Origin: an uncultured Eubacteriales bacterium
Lineage (GTDB): Bacteria; Bacillota; Clostridia; Lachnospirales; Cellulosilyticaceae
DNA: 64,000 bases
Assembly (NCBI GenBank): GCA_900551325.1
Contig: URVM01000011.1
Coordinates: 56,394 to 120,393 of the forward strand
Direction: 5' to 3'
This document shows positions 1 through 8,702 of this stretch, piece by piece. Positions within the stretch are counted from its first letter, which is position 1. Each line of letters begins with the position of its first letter. A program made the translations under genes and the position numbers. Under the pieces are notes generated by a model. That model had not been told where the DNA came from, did no database searches, and saw nothing but the letters and a program-made list of their open reading frames with translations.

Positions 1-2
1 TT

Positions 3-230
3 TGTGTTCTTTACAACCAAGAAAACTTTAGTTATAGCACACTTATTACTAAAGTACGTGAACCTATAAGCTTTACTTTATTAAATTGTGGTTATACCTG
101 TAGTGAACTTTTAAAGTCACTACCACTTAAACGTCACCGTGTTATATTAAATAATATAATTAATCTTGGTATGATGGATAAATACAATAAAATTATTTCA
201 ACTTGTACACACTGTAAAGGAGGTAAGTAA
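3..230 (+). CDS. C-terminal part of an unidentified protein (5' end outside window)
   Basis: An open frame enters from the left edge and ends with TAA at 228-230, leaving 75 residues. I do not recognise the family. The C-terminus carries a Cys-x-x-Cys pair (CTHC) just before the last residues, which could bind metal, and the middle is basic (LKRHR). The stop codon directly abuts the ATG of the next gene, and this gene's tail contains that gene's ribosome binding site (AAAGGAGG at 216-223), so the two are almost certainly co-transcribed and translationally coupled. Function cannot be inferred from this fragment. Confidence 0.6.
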   Translation, partial: CVLYNQENFSYSTLITKVREPISFTLLNCGYTCSELLKSLPLKRHRVILNNIINLGMMDKYNKIISTCTHCKGGK

Positions 231-770
231 ATGTCTACAAAACAACTTGTAACAGGTAGTATTTTAACAGCTATCACTCTACTTATTTTGTATATGACTT
301 TACTTATTCCAACCAATACACTAGCTTTACTTACCCTAGCTTCTATTACAGTTCCTGTTGCACTTATAAGGGAGAATATTAAAACCTCTCTTTTAGTTTA
401 TATAACCTCTAGTCTACTGGGGGTTATTCTTTTACCTTTAAATATTAGTCTACTTTATATTTTATTTTTTGGTTGTTATGGTCTTATTAAACATTTTATC
501 GAAAGACTTAACCGTCTTCCTTTAGAATGGCTATTAAAATTTATCTTTTTTAATATTATGCTTATAGTAGGCTATACCTTCTTTGAGAATGTAATTACTC
601 CAGGAAGTTTGGATGGACTTATTCATTTGATTAATAAGCTCCTTCCCAATTTAAATTTTCCTCCTATTCTTATTGCTTTCATCTTAGCTCAAGGGTGCCT
701 TGTAGTCTATGATTATGCCTTTACCCTTTTAATTGATTTTTATTATACTTACTTAGATAAACATTTATAA
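231..770 (+). CDS. Small polytopic membrane protein of unknown function
   Basis: A 179-residue protein made almost wholly of hydrophobic segments. About five transmembrane helices can be drawn (roughly residues 8-28, 30-46, 51-85, 101-122, 143-170), with a short basic loop near residues 87-97. The start ATG follows the upstream stop directly and is served by AAAGGAGG at 216-223. The size and helix spacing resemble small ECF-type substrate-binding membrane proteins, but I see no family motif, so that is only a possibility. It is the last gene of its operon: a strong hairpin follows at once. Confidence 0.75.
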   Translation: MSTKQLVTGSILTAITLLILYMTLLIPTNTLALLTLASITVPVALIRENIKTSLLVYITSSLLGVILLPLNISLLYILFFGCYGLIKHFIERLNRLPLEWLLKFIFFNIMLIVGYTFFENVITPGSLDGLIHLINKLLPNLNFPPILIAFILAQGCLVVYDYAFTLLIDFYYTYLDKHL

Positions 771-775
771 ATGCC

Positions 776-816
776 AAAAGGCTATGTGCTTCTTTTACCA
801 AAGCACATAGCCTTTT
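776..816. terminator. Bidirectional intrinsic terminator
   Basis: A perfect 16-bp inverted repeat: AAAAGGCTATGTGCTT (776-791) and its complement (801-816), with a 9-nt loop and an A/T run on each side. It lies between two converging genes, and its right arm overlaps the last codon of the minus-strand gene, so it can serve both. Confidence 0.9.
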
Positions 817-2485
817 ACTTACTCCATAAATGTGAAGGAACAAACCCAAATAATACTGGTGCTGACGAGCCATTTGGTAGCATATAAGTCCACTTAGCTG
901 TATCTTGTCCTTTTACTTTACCTATAAGAGCTGCTAACTTTTTGCTACTGAGTACATTTTCACTTGGTACATCAAAAACCTTTTGATTATTCCATTTGAT
1001 TGAACCAAGATAGCTACCTCCTCTAGCATTAAGAATAACTCCCATATCCTCTTTACTTTTTAATTCTATTTCAATAGGTAAACCATAGTTACCTTTATTA
1101 TTAACAATCGCTCCTGTTAAGGCATCTTTACCTACTAACCATTCATCCTCATTGCCACCTATAACAATTTTACCTGGATTCTTTAAATCTTGTATATTGA
1201 TACTATAGTGTCGTTCTATTACATCAAAAGTACCTCTAATATGCATACCTCTCTCTAAAGGTGCAAGTTTAGATATATTCTCCATCTTTGACTGTAAATC
1301 CATACTTACAACCATCCAAGTTATAGGGCCACTACTTTCAAAATCCAAAGTACCAGATATAACTTCTCCCTTGTTCCAAGGTTTTATATTAGAACTATCA
1401 TAAATGCAAGTTGGAGTACCTGGCATAATAGCATAAACTTTTTCTGCCCTACCTTCAAAATATTCTCTTACTGCTGTTTGACCTGTCTTTAATATGTTCT
1501 TATGTGGTCCTTTAATAACTTCATCTTTTACCTTAAGTTCTATTGGTTCATTACTAGATGTAGTAGCAACTACCATTAACTTTTTAGGTATAGTCCCCTC
1601 ATTTAAATGGTGTACTACTAATCTTCCCTTTCCTACACTTGTATCTTTGTAGAGTATTCCACTAGAATTAATAGTTTCTGGCGAATTACTTACTATAAGA
1701 GTCCCTGGTATATCTTCAACTTTTACATCTTCTAAAGCATCAAAAGTATTGTAATCCTTATCAATATAATCTTCTAATAAATCTCCTTGCTTACCTTTAT
1801 TGAAAAGATATAATCCATTTCTTTCGATTTGTTCATTACTTACTTTAACAGTACAAATTCCTTTATTAGACCAATTTCCCCATTCATCTTGAAGTTCTAA
1901 AGTTACTTCGTAGGTTCCTGCTTTACTAAAATATTTAGGTTTACTAGATACAACATTGCTACCTGTTGTTATATTTTTATAACGCCATTTTTGACTTTGA
2001 ATGCTAAGCTCATTTGTATTACTAAAATCATATATAAAATTTATCTTTTCACCTATATCATAAGTATCTTCTTCTGTCTTAAAACTTGTAATCGTAAAAG
2101 GCTCTAAAGGCTTAATCTCTAGCTTTTGACTAGTCCAATCACTCCAAGTTCCTTTTGAATCTTTAACACGCAGAAACACTTCCCTCTTCCCTGGGTCTAC
2201 ACCTTTTAATAAAGAAGAAATATTACTAGCTGTTTTTTTCTTTCCATTTATAAGAGTCATCCATTCCTTTTTGACAATCTTGTTACCACTTTTACTATAA
2301 CTCTTTTCCTCTACTGTAATAGGTTCACTCTGTTGGTAACTCTCCTTTGTAAAAGTAAAAGCCGCAATCGGCTTTTCTACATGAACCTTTCCTTCCTCTC
2401 CATATAAACTCACTGGCACTAGCATACATATGAGGTATAGTATTATTATCTTTCTTATTTTTTCCGTTTGTATTATGCTCTTCAT
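815..2485 (-). CDS. Secreted protein with two PKD-like domains
   Basis: A 556-residue exported protein. Residues 1-29 form a signal peptide (basic start, hydrophobic core, SLYG-E cleavage region). Two Ig/PKD-like segments follow, about residues 35-125 and 127-217. Each has the pattern of a W-x-S/N-W-S repeat and a GTYEVTLELQDEWGNWS-type strand. The remaining 330 residues form a beta-rich extracellular region that I cannot assign; similar C-terminal regions occur in clostridial surface proteins. No sorting signal (LPxTG) or SLH domain is visible, so it is probably released or loosely wall-bound. Start ATG has GGAGG 5 nt upstream. The gene is alone on its transcript and has a long T-rich leader on the + strand. 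Confidence 0.7.
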   Translation of the reverse strand: MKSIIQTEKIRKIIILYLICMLVPVSLYGEEGKVHVEKPIAAFTFTKESYQQSEPITVEEKSYSKSGNKIVKKEWMTLINGKKKTASNISSLLKGVDPGKREVFLRVKDSKGTWSDWTSQKLEIKPLEPFTITSFKTEEDTYDIGEKINFIYDFSNTNELSIQSQKWRYKNITTGSNVVSSKPKYFSKAGTYEVTLELQDEWGNWSNKGICTVKVSNEQIERNGLYLFNKGKQGDLLEDYIDKDYNTFDALEDVKVEDIPGTLIVSNSPETINSSGILYKDTSVGKGRLVVHHLNEGTIPKKLMVVATTSSNEPIELKVKDEVIKGPHKNILKTGQTAVREYFEGRAEKVYAIMPGTPTCIYDSSNIKPWNKGEVISGTLDFESSGPITWMVVSMDLQSKMENISKLAPLERGMHIRGTFDVIERHYSINIQDLKNPGKIVIGGNEDEWLVGKDALTGAIVNNKGNYGLPIEIELKSKEDMGVILNARGGSYLGSIKWNNQKVFDVPSENVLSSKKLAALIGKVKGQDTAKWTYMLPNGSSAPVLFGFVPSHLWSK

Positions 2486-2755
2486 TTATCCTCCTGTTTG
2501 CGTCTTTCTTCTTTTGTTTATCTTATCTTTTTCTATTATTTATCTTTATTCTAGATATCTTTTGTATATTTCTTTGTATATTATTTTTTATAGTCCCTAA
2601 TACTCATTATATCTTTTTATTGTATCATTTATTTACTGTCTTTAAAATATTATTACTCCCATTCTTCTCTTTATTATATTTAATATATGATTGAACATTT
2701 TTACTAAGTAATTAGTATTTAGCTACTCCTAAATATGAAGGACATCTAAGCAATA
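2486..2755. other. Gene-free AT-rich spacer
   Basis: This spacer lies upstream of the secreted PKD-like gene (minus strand) and downstream of the azoR terminator. It is strongly T-rich on the + strand with irregular TTTATCTT/TATTT runs and no open frame or stable hairpin. It presumably holds the promoter of the PKD-like gene, but I cannot pick one convincing -35/-10 pair. Confidence 0.5.
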
Positions 2756-2802
2756 GAAAAAGAGCTATAAAGCCCTAAATAATCTCAGGTCTTATAGCTC
2801 TT
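2756..2802 (-). terminator. Intrinsic terminator of marR-azoR
   Basis: Inverted repeat AAGAGCTATAAAG (2760-2772) and CTTATAGCTCTT (2791-2802). On the minus strand the stem is followed by a T run (complement of GAAAAA at 2756-2760), placing it about 75 nt past the azoR stop. Confidence 0.85.
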
Positions 2803-2877
2803 CCTATATGTGTTATATTACTTATTCTTCTACAAAGACTATTTATATAACTCTTTCTAGTTTCTACTAATTTTTAA

Positions 2878-3474
2878 CTAAAATGATTTGGCAATTTCTT
2901 TTGCTTCTTGAATGCCTTCATTTACTTTACCTTCAACATCTGCACCAATAAGGTCTACGTTTTCTATAGCAAGTGTCTCAACATCTGTTACACCAAAGAA
3001 ACCTAATATTGTTTTTAAGTATCTATCACCCATTTCATATGGTGCATTAGCGTATTCTCCACCTCTTGATACAATATGAACAGCTTTTTTGTTTTCTAAA
3101 AGTCCTACTGGGCCTTCTGCTGTATATTTAAATGTAATACCTGTTACACTTATATAATCAATATAAGCTTTTAATATTGCAGGTATGCTTAAATTCCACA
3201 TTGGTGCTGCAATAACATACTTATCTGCTTCTGCAAATTGGTAAGCATATTTTAAGATTGGGTCATTTTTACTTTCATCTGTTTTAGGTCCAAAAACTCT
3301 TCCTAAATCTGCTGGTCTTAGAAAATCTATTTTTTCTTCATATAAGTCTAATGTAATCACTTCATCATTAGGATTAGCTTTTTTGTATTCTTCTATAAAT
3401 TGATCAGATACTTTAAAAGTTCTTGATTCACCTTCTGGTTTGATGTTTGCTTTAATATATAATAATTTGCTCAT
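2878..3474 (-). CDS. azoR: FMN-dependent NADH-azoreductase
   Basis: A 198-residue flavodoxin-fold protein of the AzoR family, which uses FMN and NADH to reduce azo compounds and quinones by two electrons in the cytoplasm. Visible signatures are the N-terminal phosphate-binding beginning (LLYIKANIKPEGES, like the SxxS loop of AzoR), PMWNLSIPA at 91-99, which contacts the isoalloxazine ring, and SRGG at 136-139. Length matches the family (about 200). AAGGAG lies 7 nt before the ATG. It is second in an operon 42 bp after a MarR-type regulator, a usual arrangement for quinone/electrophile-responsive azoreductases, so I infer induction by such stress. Confidence 0.92.
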   Translation of the reverse strand: MSKLLYIKANIKPEGESRTFKVSDQFIEEYKKANPNDEVITLDLYEEKIDFLRPADLGRVFGPKTDESKNDPILKYAYQFAEADKYVIAAPMWNLSIPAILKAYIDYISVTGITFKYTAEGPVGLLENKKAVHIVSRGGEYANAPYEMGDRYLKTILGFFGVTDVETLAIENVDLIGADVEGKVNEGIQEAKEIAKSF

Positions 3475-3516
3475 AATTTATCTCCTTAAGTTTCACTATA
3501 TTCTAGTTTTAATTTG

Positions 3517-3963
3517 TTATTCATTACATTCAACACAACCTTTAGCATTATGGAGATTTTTAAGTATTTTTTTTAGTGCATTTAATACATAAATATACTC
3601 TTCTACTGAAAATCTTTCTCCATAAAGTTCTCGCATTTCTTGATAGGCTTCATTAACTAAAGGTGCAATTTCATTTCCCTTCTCTGTTAAATATAGCTTG
3701 TAAGCACGCTTATCTTCTAAATCTTTTTCACGCCTTACATAACCAACCTTCTCTAAATGTGTAATGGCTTTGGTTGTTGTTGCCTTTCCAATATGCAACA
3801 TCTTGCTTAATTCAGTTTGACTTATACCTTGATGATTACAAATAACATATAAAAAATCTTGTTGACCACTTCCAATATCATAGCCTTCAAATTTTTTATT
3901 AATAATACATTGGGAATATCTATAAATACCCGCTATATATTTTCCAAGTGATTCTTTTTCCAA
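3517..3963 (-). CDS. MarR-family transcriptional regulator (TTG start)
   Basis: A winged-helix regulator of about 148 residues. The recognition region reads GISQTELSKMLHIGKATTTKAITHLEKVGYV and is followed by the wing with the typical D-x-R motif (DLEDKRAYKLYLTEKG). The open frame can be extended to a TTG at 3976-3978, but the only good Shine-Dalgarno sequence (GGAGGAG on the minus strand, around 3970-3977) would then lie inside the gene. I therefore place the start at the TTG at 3961-3963, 6 nt after it. A C-terminal CVEC pair could be redox active. It probably represses itself and azoR through the inverted repeats just upstream. Confidence 0.85.
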   Translation of the reverse strand: MEKESLGKYIAGIYRYSQCIINKKFEGYDIGSGQQDFLYVICNHQGISQTELSKMLHIGKATTTKAITHLEKVGYVRREKDLEDKRAYKLYLTEKGNEIAPLVNEAYQEMRELYGERFSVEEYIYVLNALKKILKNLHNAKGCVECNE

Positions 3964-3976
3964 AGTATTCTCCTCC

Positions 3977-4037
3977 AATTAGTTGCATCTGAAACTAAAT
4001 TAAATATAACACATCTTATTTCTAAATGCAACTAATT
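3977..4037. promoter_or_regulatory. Probable MarR operator pair upstream of marR-azoR
   Basis: Two 12-bp arms, AATTAGTTGCAT (3977-3988) and ATGCAACTAATT (4026-4037), are exact inverted copies. Each also forms its own dyad: TTAGTT-8-AACTAA at 3979-3998 and a looser TTATTT-AACTAA at 4018-4035. The left site touches the ribosome binding site of marR, so binding there would block transcription start or elongation. Assignment to the neighbouring MarR protein is inference. Confidence 0.65.
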
Positions 4038-4224
4038 TTCATTTCCTTTTTTATAATTTTTTACTCACTTTAACCTTTATAAGTAACTGATGTTTCCTAT
4101 TTAATACTTATCTACTTATATGTGTTCAATTCCTATATTAATTCTTTTATAGTACTTTATTTTATTTTTGTTATAAATCTGGTAGTTAGCTTACCAATTT
4201 AATCATCCTTTTTAAATATAAAAT

Positions 4225-4264
4225 AAAGACTATATCTATTGATTATCACTAGATATAGTCTTTT
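4225..4264. terminator. Orphan terminator-like hairpin in a 440-bp gene-free spacer
   Basis: AAAGACTATATCTA is repeated in inverted form with a 10-13 nt loop, followed by TTTT on the + strand. It stands between the divergent marR and the small gene at 4405, so neither gene needs it as a terminator. The rest of the 3964-4404 spacer holds the MarR operators on the left and AT-rich DNA without an open frame. Confidence 0.55.
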
Positions 4265-4404
4265 AACTATTTATTTAACACTATAATTATATTTGAGAGT
4301 CTATATTATTCATAAACCTAGAACTACTCCAACTTTACTTATCTGTATAAAATCTTACCTTTGTAACATAATAGATATCATAAATACTGAAAGGAGTGGA
4401 TATT

Positions 4405-4689
4405 ATGAGTCATTTTAATTTTACTGTTTCTTATTTAGATTCCAATGGTGAAAAGCATGATAAACAAGTTTGTTTAGATAGCGTAGACTATGCAAAGCAT
4501 TGCGAAAAAAACTATTCAGTTCTTATGCAAAATTATCCTCCAGATCAAGCAGAAAAACACATTCTAGCTACTAAAAAAACTTATATTCAAGAAACTATTG
4601 CTAATCAATTTAGTGAGCATACACCTTTAAAATATGATATTACAGAGATGATTAATACATTAGATACAGATATAAAGGTAGGTCAATAG
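4405..4689 (+). CDS. Small hypothetical cytoplasmic protein, 94 aa
   Basis: An unrecognised hydrophilic protein with no signal peptide or membrane segment. It has two cysteines in the first half (CLDS, HCEKN) and a helical middle. I start at ATG 4405 rather than a GTG three codons upstream, because AAAGGAG (4390-4396) overlaps that GTG and is ideally spaced for the ATG. Its own terminator follows at 4735, so it is monocistronic. Function unknown. Confidence 0.75.
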   Translation: MSHFNFTVSYLDSNGEKHDKQVCLDSVDYAKHCEKNYSVLMQNYPPDQAEKHILATKKTYIQETIANQFSEHTPLKYDITEMINTLDTDIKVGQ

Positions 4690-4734
4690 GCCAACTAATA
4701 ATTCTCCCATAAATAATTATATTATTTCACTTAG

Positions 4735-4773
4735 CTATTAACTAGATTCACATATATCTAGTTAATAGTTTTT
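4735..4773. terminator. Bidirectional intrinsic terminator
   Basis: CTATTAACTAGA (4735-4746) pairs with TCTAGTTAATAG (4757-4768), followed by TTTTT. It separates the converging small gene and the GHL10 gene. Confidence 0.88.
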
Positions 4774-6586
4774 AATTAATTGTAATTATCTTTGTACTAC
4801 TGTTCCAGTTAACTTCTGCTCCAAGTTGCTCACTAATAAACCTAATTGGTACCATTGTTGTTCCATTTATAATTTGTGGTGCAAGTAGTAATGATTGTGG
4901 CTGACCATTTACTAAAGCCTGACGGCTTCCAATAGTTAAAACAATTGTATCATTACCTTGGTTTATAGTAATACGTTTATTCGTACTTTCCCATTCTACA
5001 GAAGCCTTTAAGTTTTCACTTACAATTCTAAGAGGCACAAGTGTTGTTCCATTTTGTATAAGCGGTGGTACAGGTGGATTTACTACTTTATTTCTTATAA
5101 TAAGGCCAATCTGTCCCTCAGGTATAACTACCTGATTTCCATCACTATCCCCTTCACTACTTCCTAAGCTTTCGAAACTTACATAGTCAGCACTTACATA
5201 GCCTACTCGCCCATCTTCTAAACCTACTTCATACCAACCATTTGATAGGGCAAATAAAGTGAGCTTAGTGCCTTTTTCTAATTTAGCTAAACTGGTATAG
5301 CTTGTTCCTGGACCACTTCTAAAATTTAGATTGTCTTCAGTTACAAAGCCTACTTTACCTGCTACATCTCCTATGTTATTAGATGAGCTACCATTATTGC
5401 TATTAGAGTTATTATCATTTGTATTATTATCATCAACCGGTGGAATATTTATTTGTGGCCCATTATAATAAGCTGCTAGTTTATCTGCTACACCTTGTCT
5501 ATTATTTATTAAGTCCCTCATACTAAAATAAATACTACCTTTTATTTCAGGATATTTTTTATTTTCTTCTAATTGAGTGATTATTTCCTTAGCTACAGAA
5601 TCTTTATAAATCCCTTGGCCTATGTAAAGTTTAACATCTGTTCCTTTTACTTCATTTGACCACCATTTTACAAGTGTGTTGTAATTGGCTGTTTTATGTG
5701 TTGTTTCCCAATAAATTTGTGGTACTACATAGTCAATCCATTCATTTTGAATCCATGTTCTTGTATCTGCATAAACAGTGTAGTAAGATTCTCCTCCACC
5801 TGTAGCAGAACCTGTTGGATCATTTTTTTCATTTTTCCAAATACCTATTGGACTAATACCAAAGAGTACATCAGGATTTGTACGTTCTATTACTTTACTT
5901 ACTCTACGTACCATATCATTAATATGTTCCCGTCTCTGGTTTGCTACTACACCATCTTTACCTTCTCCTTGTGGTAATGGGTAATTTGATGGATAGAAGT
6001 AATCATCAAAATGTATACCATCAATATCATAGTTTTCTACAATTTCTTTAACTGTAGCTTCAATATGTTGTTTAACCTCTTCCAATTCTGGATTATAGTA
6101 TAATGCATTGTTATAAGTCATAACCCATTCTGGGTGAAGTCTTGCCGGGTGCGTTATACTAAGTACATTTAAATCTGTACCTGTTGAAGTAATACGATAG
6201 GGATTAAGCCATGCATGAATATCCATTCCTCTTTTATGTGCTTCTTCCACCATAAAGGCTAAAGGATCATATCCTGGATAAAGTCCTTGTGTACCTGTTA
6301 GTACATCTGACCAAGGATTAATATTAGAAACATATAAAGCATCTGCTTTTGGCCTTACTTGAACAATAATTGTATTCATACCTAATGCTTGCATACGATC
6401 TAGTTTATTAATAAACTCTTGTTTTTGTGCAATAGGATTGTTTTTCACACTTGGAAAGTCTATGTTGTATATAGTTGACATCCATACTGCTCGCATATCT
6501 TCTTCATGCTGTGCTGCTTGTACTTTATATGGCCAGATAGTTACTAAAGTACATATTATAAGCAGTGATAAAATTATCTTTTTCAT
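4772..6586 (-). CDS. Secreted GHL10 (DUF187) glycosidase-like protein with SH3b and Cu-amine-oxidase-N domains
   Basis: A 604-residue exported protein. Residues 1-24 are a signal peptide (KVQA-AQ). Residues about 28-385 are the glycosyl-hydrolase-like 10 family (DUF187, as in B. subtilis YngK), recognisable by EDMRAVWMSTI, GMNTIIVQVRPKADALY, HAWLNPYR and DGIHFDDYFYP; the acidic DD in the last is the likely active-site region of a TIM barrel. A low-complexity Asn/Ser linker (about 388-412) leads to a bacterial SH3 domain (about 415-475) and then a C-terminal copper-amine-oxidase N-like domain (about 500-604) with two PLRIVSENL/PIRFISEQL repeats. The last two are cell-wall-binding modules, so it probably acts on peptidoglycan or wall-associated glycans. 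GGAG lies just before the ATG. Monocistronic. Confidence 0.88.
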   Translation of the reverse strand: MKKIILSLLIICTLVTIWPYKVQAAQHEEDMRAVWMSTIYNIDFPSVKNNPIAQKQEFINKLDRMQALGMNTIIVQVRPKADALYVSNINPWSDVLTGTQGLYPGYDPLAFMVEEAHKRGMDIHAWLNPYRITSTGTDLNVLSITHPARLHPEWVMTYNNALYYNPELEEVKQHIEATVKEIVENYDIDGIHFDDYFYPSNYPLPQGEGKDGVVANQRREHINDMVRRVSKVIERTNPDVLFGISPIGIWKNEKNDPTGSATGGGESYYTVYADTRTWIQNEWIDYVVPQIYWETTHKTANYNTLVKWWSNEVKGTDVKLYIGQGIYKDSVAKEIITQLEENKKYPEIKGSIYFSMRDLINNRQGVADKLAAYYNGPQINIPPVDDNNTNDNNSNSNNGSSSNNIGDVAGKVGFVTEDNLNFRSGPGTSYTSLAKLEKGTKLTLFALSNGWYEVGLEDGRVGYVSADYVSFESLGSSEGDSDGNQVVIPEGQIGLIIRNKVVNPPVPPLIQNGTTLVPLRIVSENLKASVEWESTNKRITINQGNDTIVLTIGSRQALVNGQPQSLLLAPQIINGTTMVPIRFISEQLGAEVNWNSSTKIITIN

Positions 6587-6766
6587 CTTCTTCTCCTTAC
6601 CTTTTATGTCTTATTATAGTCTCGTTTTATTTTAACTCCTTTATTATATACCAAAATATGTCTATTTAGGACATTGTCATGAAATCTTAACGAATTTGAA
6701 AGAAAAATGTATGATTTAATCCCTTTTGAAAATACTAATAAGGAGAATTTTCTTAGGAGGTTCATT

Positions 6767-6877
6767 ATGAAAAATTGTTGTAAAGATAATGGTACGACAC
6801 CAAGTAATCCAAAAACAGGTAATACTAAAAATCATATTTCCTCAAAAGCAGGCATGAAAAATCCTGATGCCAAATAA
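6767..6877 (+). CDS. 36-aa microprotein with Cys-Cys motif
   Basis: A short frame of 36 codons with a very strong ribosome binding site (TTAGGAGG, 6753-6760, 6 nt before the ATG) and a strong hairpin terminator 11 nt after its stop. The peptide begins MKNCCKDNG, is hydrophilic and rich in Asn, Lys, Thr and Pro, and has no membrane segment. I do not recognise it. An independent Shine-Dalgarno and terminator argue that it is real rather than chance. Confidence 0.65.
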   Translation: MKNCCKDNGTTPSNPKTGNTKNHISSKAGMKNPDAK

Positions 6878-6888
6878 CTTTTCATACT

Positions 6889-6936
6889 AAAAGAGGCTAA
6901 GCTTACTACTATTTGTAGTTGGCTTAGCCTCTTTAA
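6889..6936. terminator. Bidirectional intrinsic terminator
   Basis: AAAAGAGGCTAAGC (from 6889) pairs with GCTTAGCCTCTTT (6922-6934). It lies between the microgene (+) and the end of the sugar ABC operon (-). Confidence 0.9.
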
Positions 6937-6943
6937 ATCTAAC

Positions 6944-7828
6944 TTACCCTTTAACTGCTCCCATAGCAATCCCTTTAATAATGTACTTTTGACAAGTTAA
7001 ATAGAATATTATAATTGGAATAATAGCAAGCACAAGCATTGCCATCATAGCTCCCATATCAATAGACCCATATCCACCTTTTAAATATTGAATAGCAATA
7101 GGAATGGTCTTATAATCTGTTCCAATAATTAGATAAGGTAATAAATAGTCATTCCAAATCCACATAGTATTGAGTATGGCTACTGTAATAACAGTAGGTT
7201 TTAATATAGGAAAAACTACTATAAAAAACATTTGTATAGGATTACATCCATCAATAAGGGCTGCCTCTTCTACTTCTATAGGAATAGACTTAACAAAGCC
7301 GCAAAACATAAAGACAGATAGTCCTGCTCCAAAACCTAGATAAATAAGGATAATGCCTATTGGATTATCTAATCTTAAAGTGTTAGCTACATAAGTAAGT
7401 GTAAACATAACCATTTGAAAAGGTACAATCATAGAAAATACAAATAAATAGTACAAGCCTTTAGTCCATATATTTTTCACCCTAATAATAAACCACGCTG
7501 TCATAGATGTAAAAAGTATAATGGCTCCTACTGAAAATAAAGTAATCCATAAAGACCATCCAAAAGCCTGTAAGAAACCTGTTTTTGTAATCCCTGCAAT
7601 GTAATTATCTATACCTACAAAAGTTTCACCATTAGGTAGCATAAAAGGCGTATCACTAATAAAAAATTTTCCTTTAAAAGAGTTCATAAAAACAATGAAA
7701 ATAGGTGCTACAAAGACAAATGCAAGTAAAGATGCCATACTAAAAAGCCCTAAGTTGGTTATACCTTTTTTTGAATTCCTTGTAGTCACTGTTTGATCAG
7801 TAGATAAAGTTGTAGTTTTTTGTGTCAT
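6944..7828 (-). CDS. Carbohydrate ABC transporter permease, MalG/MsmG type
   Basis: A 294-residue inner-membrane permease of the CUT1 family with six transmembrane segments. The EAA loop near residues 190-210 reads EVEEAALIDGCNPIQMFFIVVFPILKP in outline and docks the ATPase. I start at ATG 7828, which follows GGGAGG and overlaps the last base of the previous gene's stop (TAATG), giving translational coupling; a longer frame reads back into that gene. It works with the permease at 7828-8670 and the binding protein at 8739. No ATPase gene is present nearby, so a shared MsmX-like ATPase elsewhere is likely. Confidence 0.92.
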   Translation of the reverse strand: MTQKTTTLSTDQTVTTRNSKKGITNLGLFSMASLLAFVFVAPIFIVFMNSFKGKFFISDTPFMLPNGETFVGIDNYIAGITKTGFLQAFGWSLWITLFSVGAIILFTSMTAWFIIRVKNIWTKGLYYLFVFSMIVPFQMVMFTLTYVANTLRLDNPIGIILIYLGFGAGLSVFMFCGFVKSIPIEVEEAALIDGCNPIQMFFIVVFPILKPTVITVAILNTMWIWNDYLLPYLIIGTDYKTIPIAIQYLKGGYGSIDMGAMMAMLVLAIIPIIIFYLTCQKYIIKGIAMGAVKG

Positions 7829-8670
7829 TAGTGCTCTACCTCCCTTTTCCTTGTAAAAAGTAATTGTGGTAGAGAAATACACGCCACTAAAAGAAAGAAG
7901 ATAACAGCTTTTGCTTGGCCTACTCCCTCCCAACCTACTTTGCCATAAAAGGTATTAAAAATATCTAATGCCATCATGGCCGTCTTATCGGCAGGTGCTC
8001 CAGCCGTAAGTGCTAAGTTCTGGTCGAAAAGCTTAAAAGAATTGGATACAGTTAAGAATAAGCAAATAGTAATAGAAGGCATAACAAGTGGGATTGTAAT
8101 ATTTTTTAAAATAGTCCAAGTAGATGCCCCATCTATTTTAGCTGCTTCCACTAAAGTTTCTGGTATACTTTGAATACCTGCTATATAGATAATCATCATA
8201 TAACCAATTAATTGCCAATTCATTAAAATAACCAGTCCCCAAAATCCATACTTAGGGTCATATGTTAAGGTTACTCCCATCTTATAAAGTACCCCATTAA
8301 TAATAAGTTGCCAAATATACCCTAGTACAATACCACCTATTAAATTAGGCATGAAAAATACAGTTCTAAATAAATTGGTTCCTTTCATTCCTCTTGTTAA
8401 AAGAAGTGCCAATAAAAAAGCCCCTAAATTTATAGTTATAACAGAAACGACTGCAAATTTACTTGTAAAGCCTAAAGCATTTAAAAACTCAGGACTAGAA
8501 AAAGCCCTATTGTAATTTTCAAATCCTATCCACTTAGCATCAATCACCGTTGTAAACTTAGTAAAAGATAGATAGATACCCATTAGAAAAGGAATAATAA
8601 AGGCAATTGTAAAAGCAGCTAATGTTGGTAATACGAAAAAAGGAAAATATTTTTTTAAGGTCTTCTCCAT
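7828..8670 (-). CDS. Carbohydrate ABC transporter permease, MalF/UgpA type
   Basis: A 280-residue CUT1-family membrane permease with six predicted helices starting at residues 11-33. The EAA loop (ETLVEAAKIDGASTWTILKNI) is intact. It is the middle gene of a binding protein-permease-permease operon and overlaps the next gene by one base. GGGGGAAG precedes the ATG. The substrate is an oligosaccharide or monosaccharide that cannot be named from sequence; the nearby GH4 alpha-galactosidase is about 10 kb away and need not be linked. Confidence 0.92.
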   Translation of the reverse strand: MEKTLKKYFPFFVLPTLAAFTIAFIIPFLMGIYLSFTKFTTVIDAKWIGFENYNRAFSSPEFLNALGFTSKFAVVSVITINLGAFLLALLLTRGMKGTNLFRTVFFMPNLIGGIVLGYIWQLIINGVLYKMGVTLTYDPKYGFWGLVILMNWQLIGYMMIIYIAGIQSIPETLVEAAKIDGASTWTILKNITIPLVMPSITICLFLTVSNSFKLFDQNLALTAGAPADKTAMMALDIFNTFYGKVGWEGVGQAKAVIFFLLVACISLPQLLFTRKREVEH

Positions 8671-8702
8671 TTACTTCCCCCTCTTTTTATAAGTTATTTT
8701 AT

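Noticed and set aside
4036..4224. Decayed gene between marR and the small gene at 4405
   Set aside because: AT-rich with stops in all frames and no recognisable peptide remains.
5696..5977. 93-codon + strand frame opposite the GHL10 gene
   Set aside because: Cys/Phe/Ile-rich translation typical of antisense shadow; no ribosome binding site.
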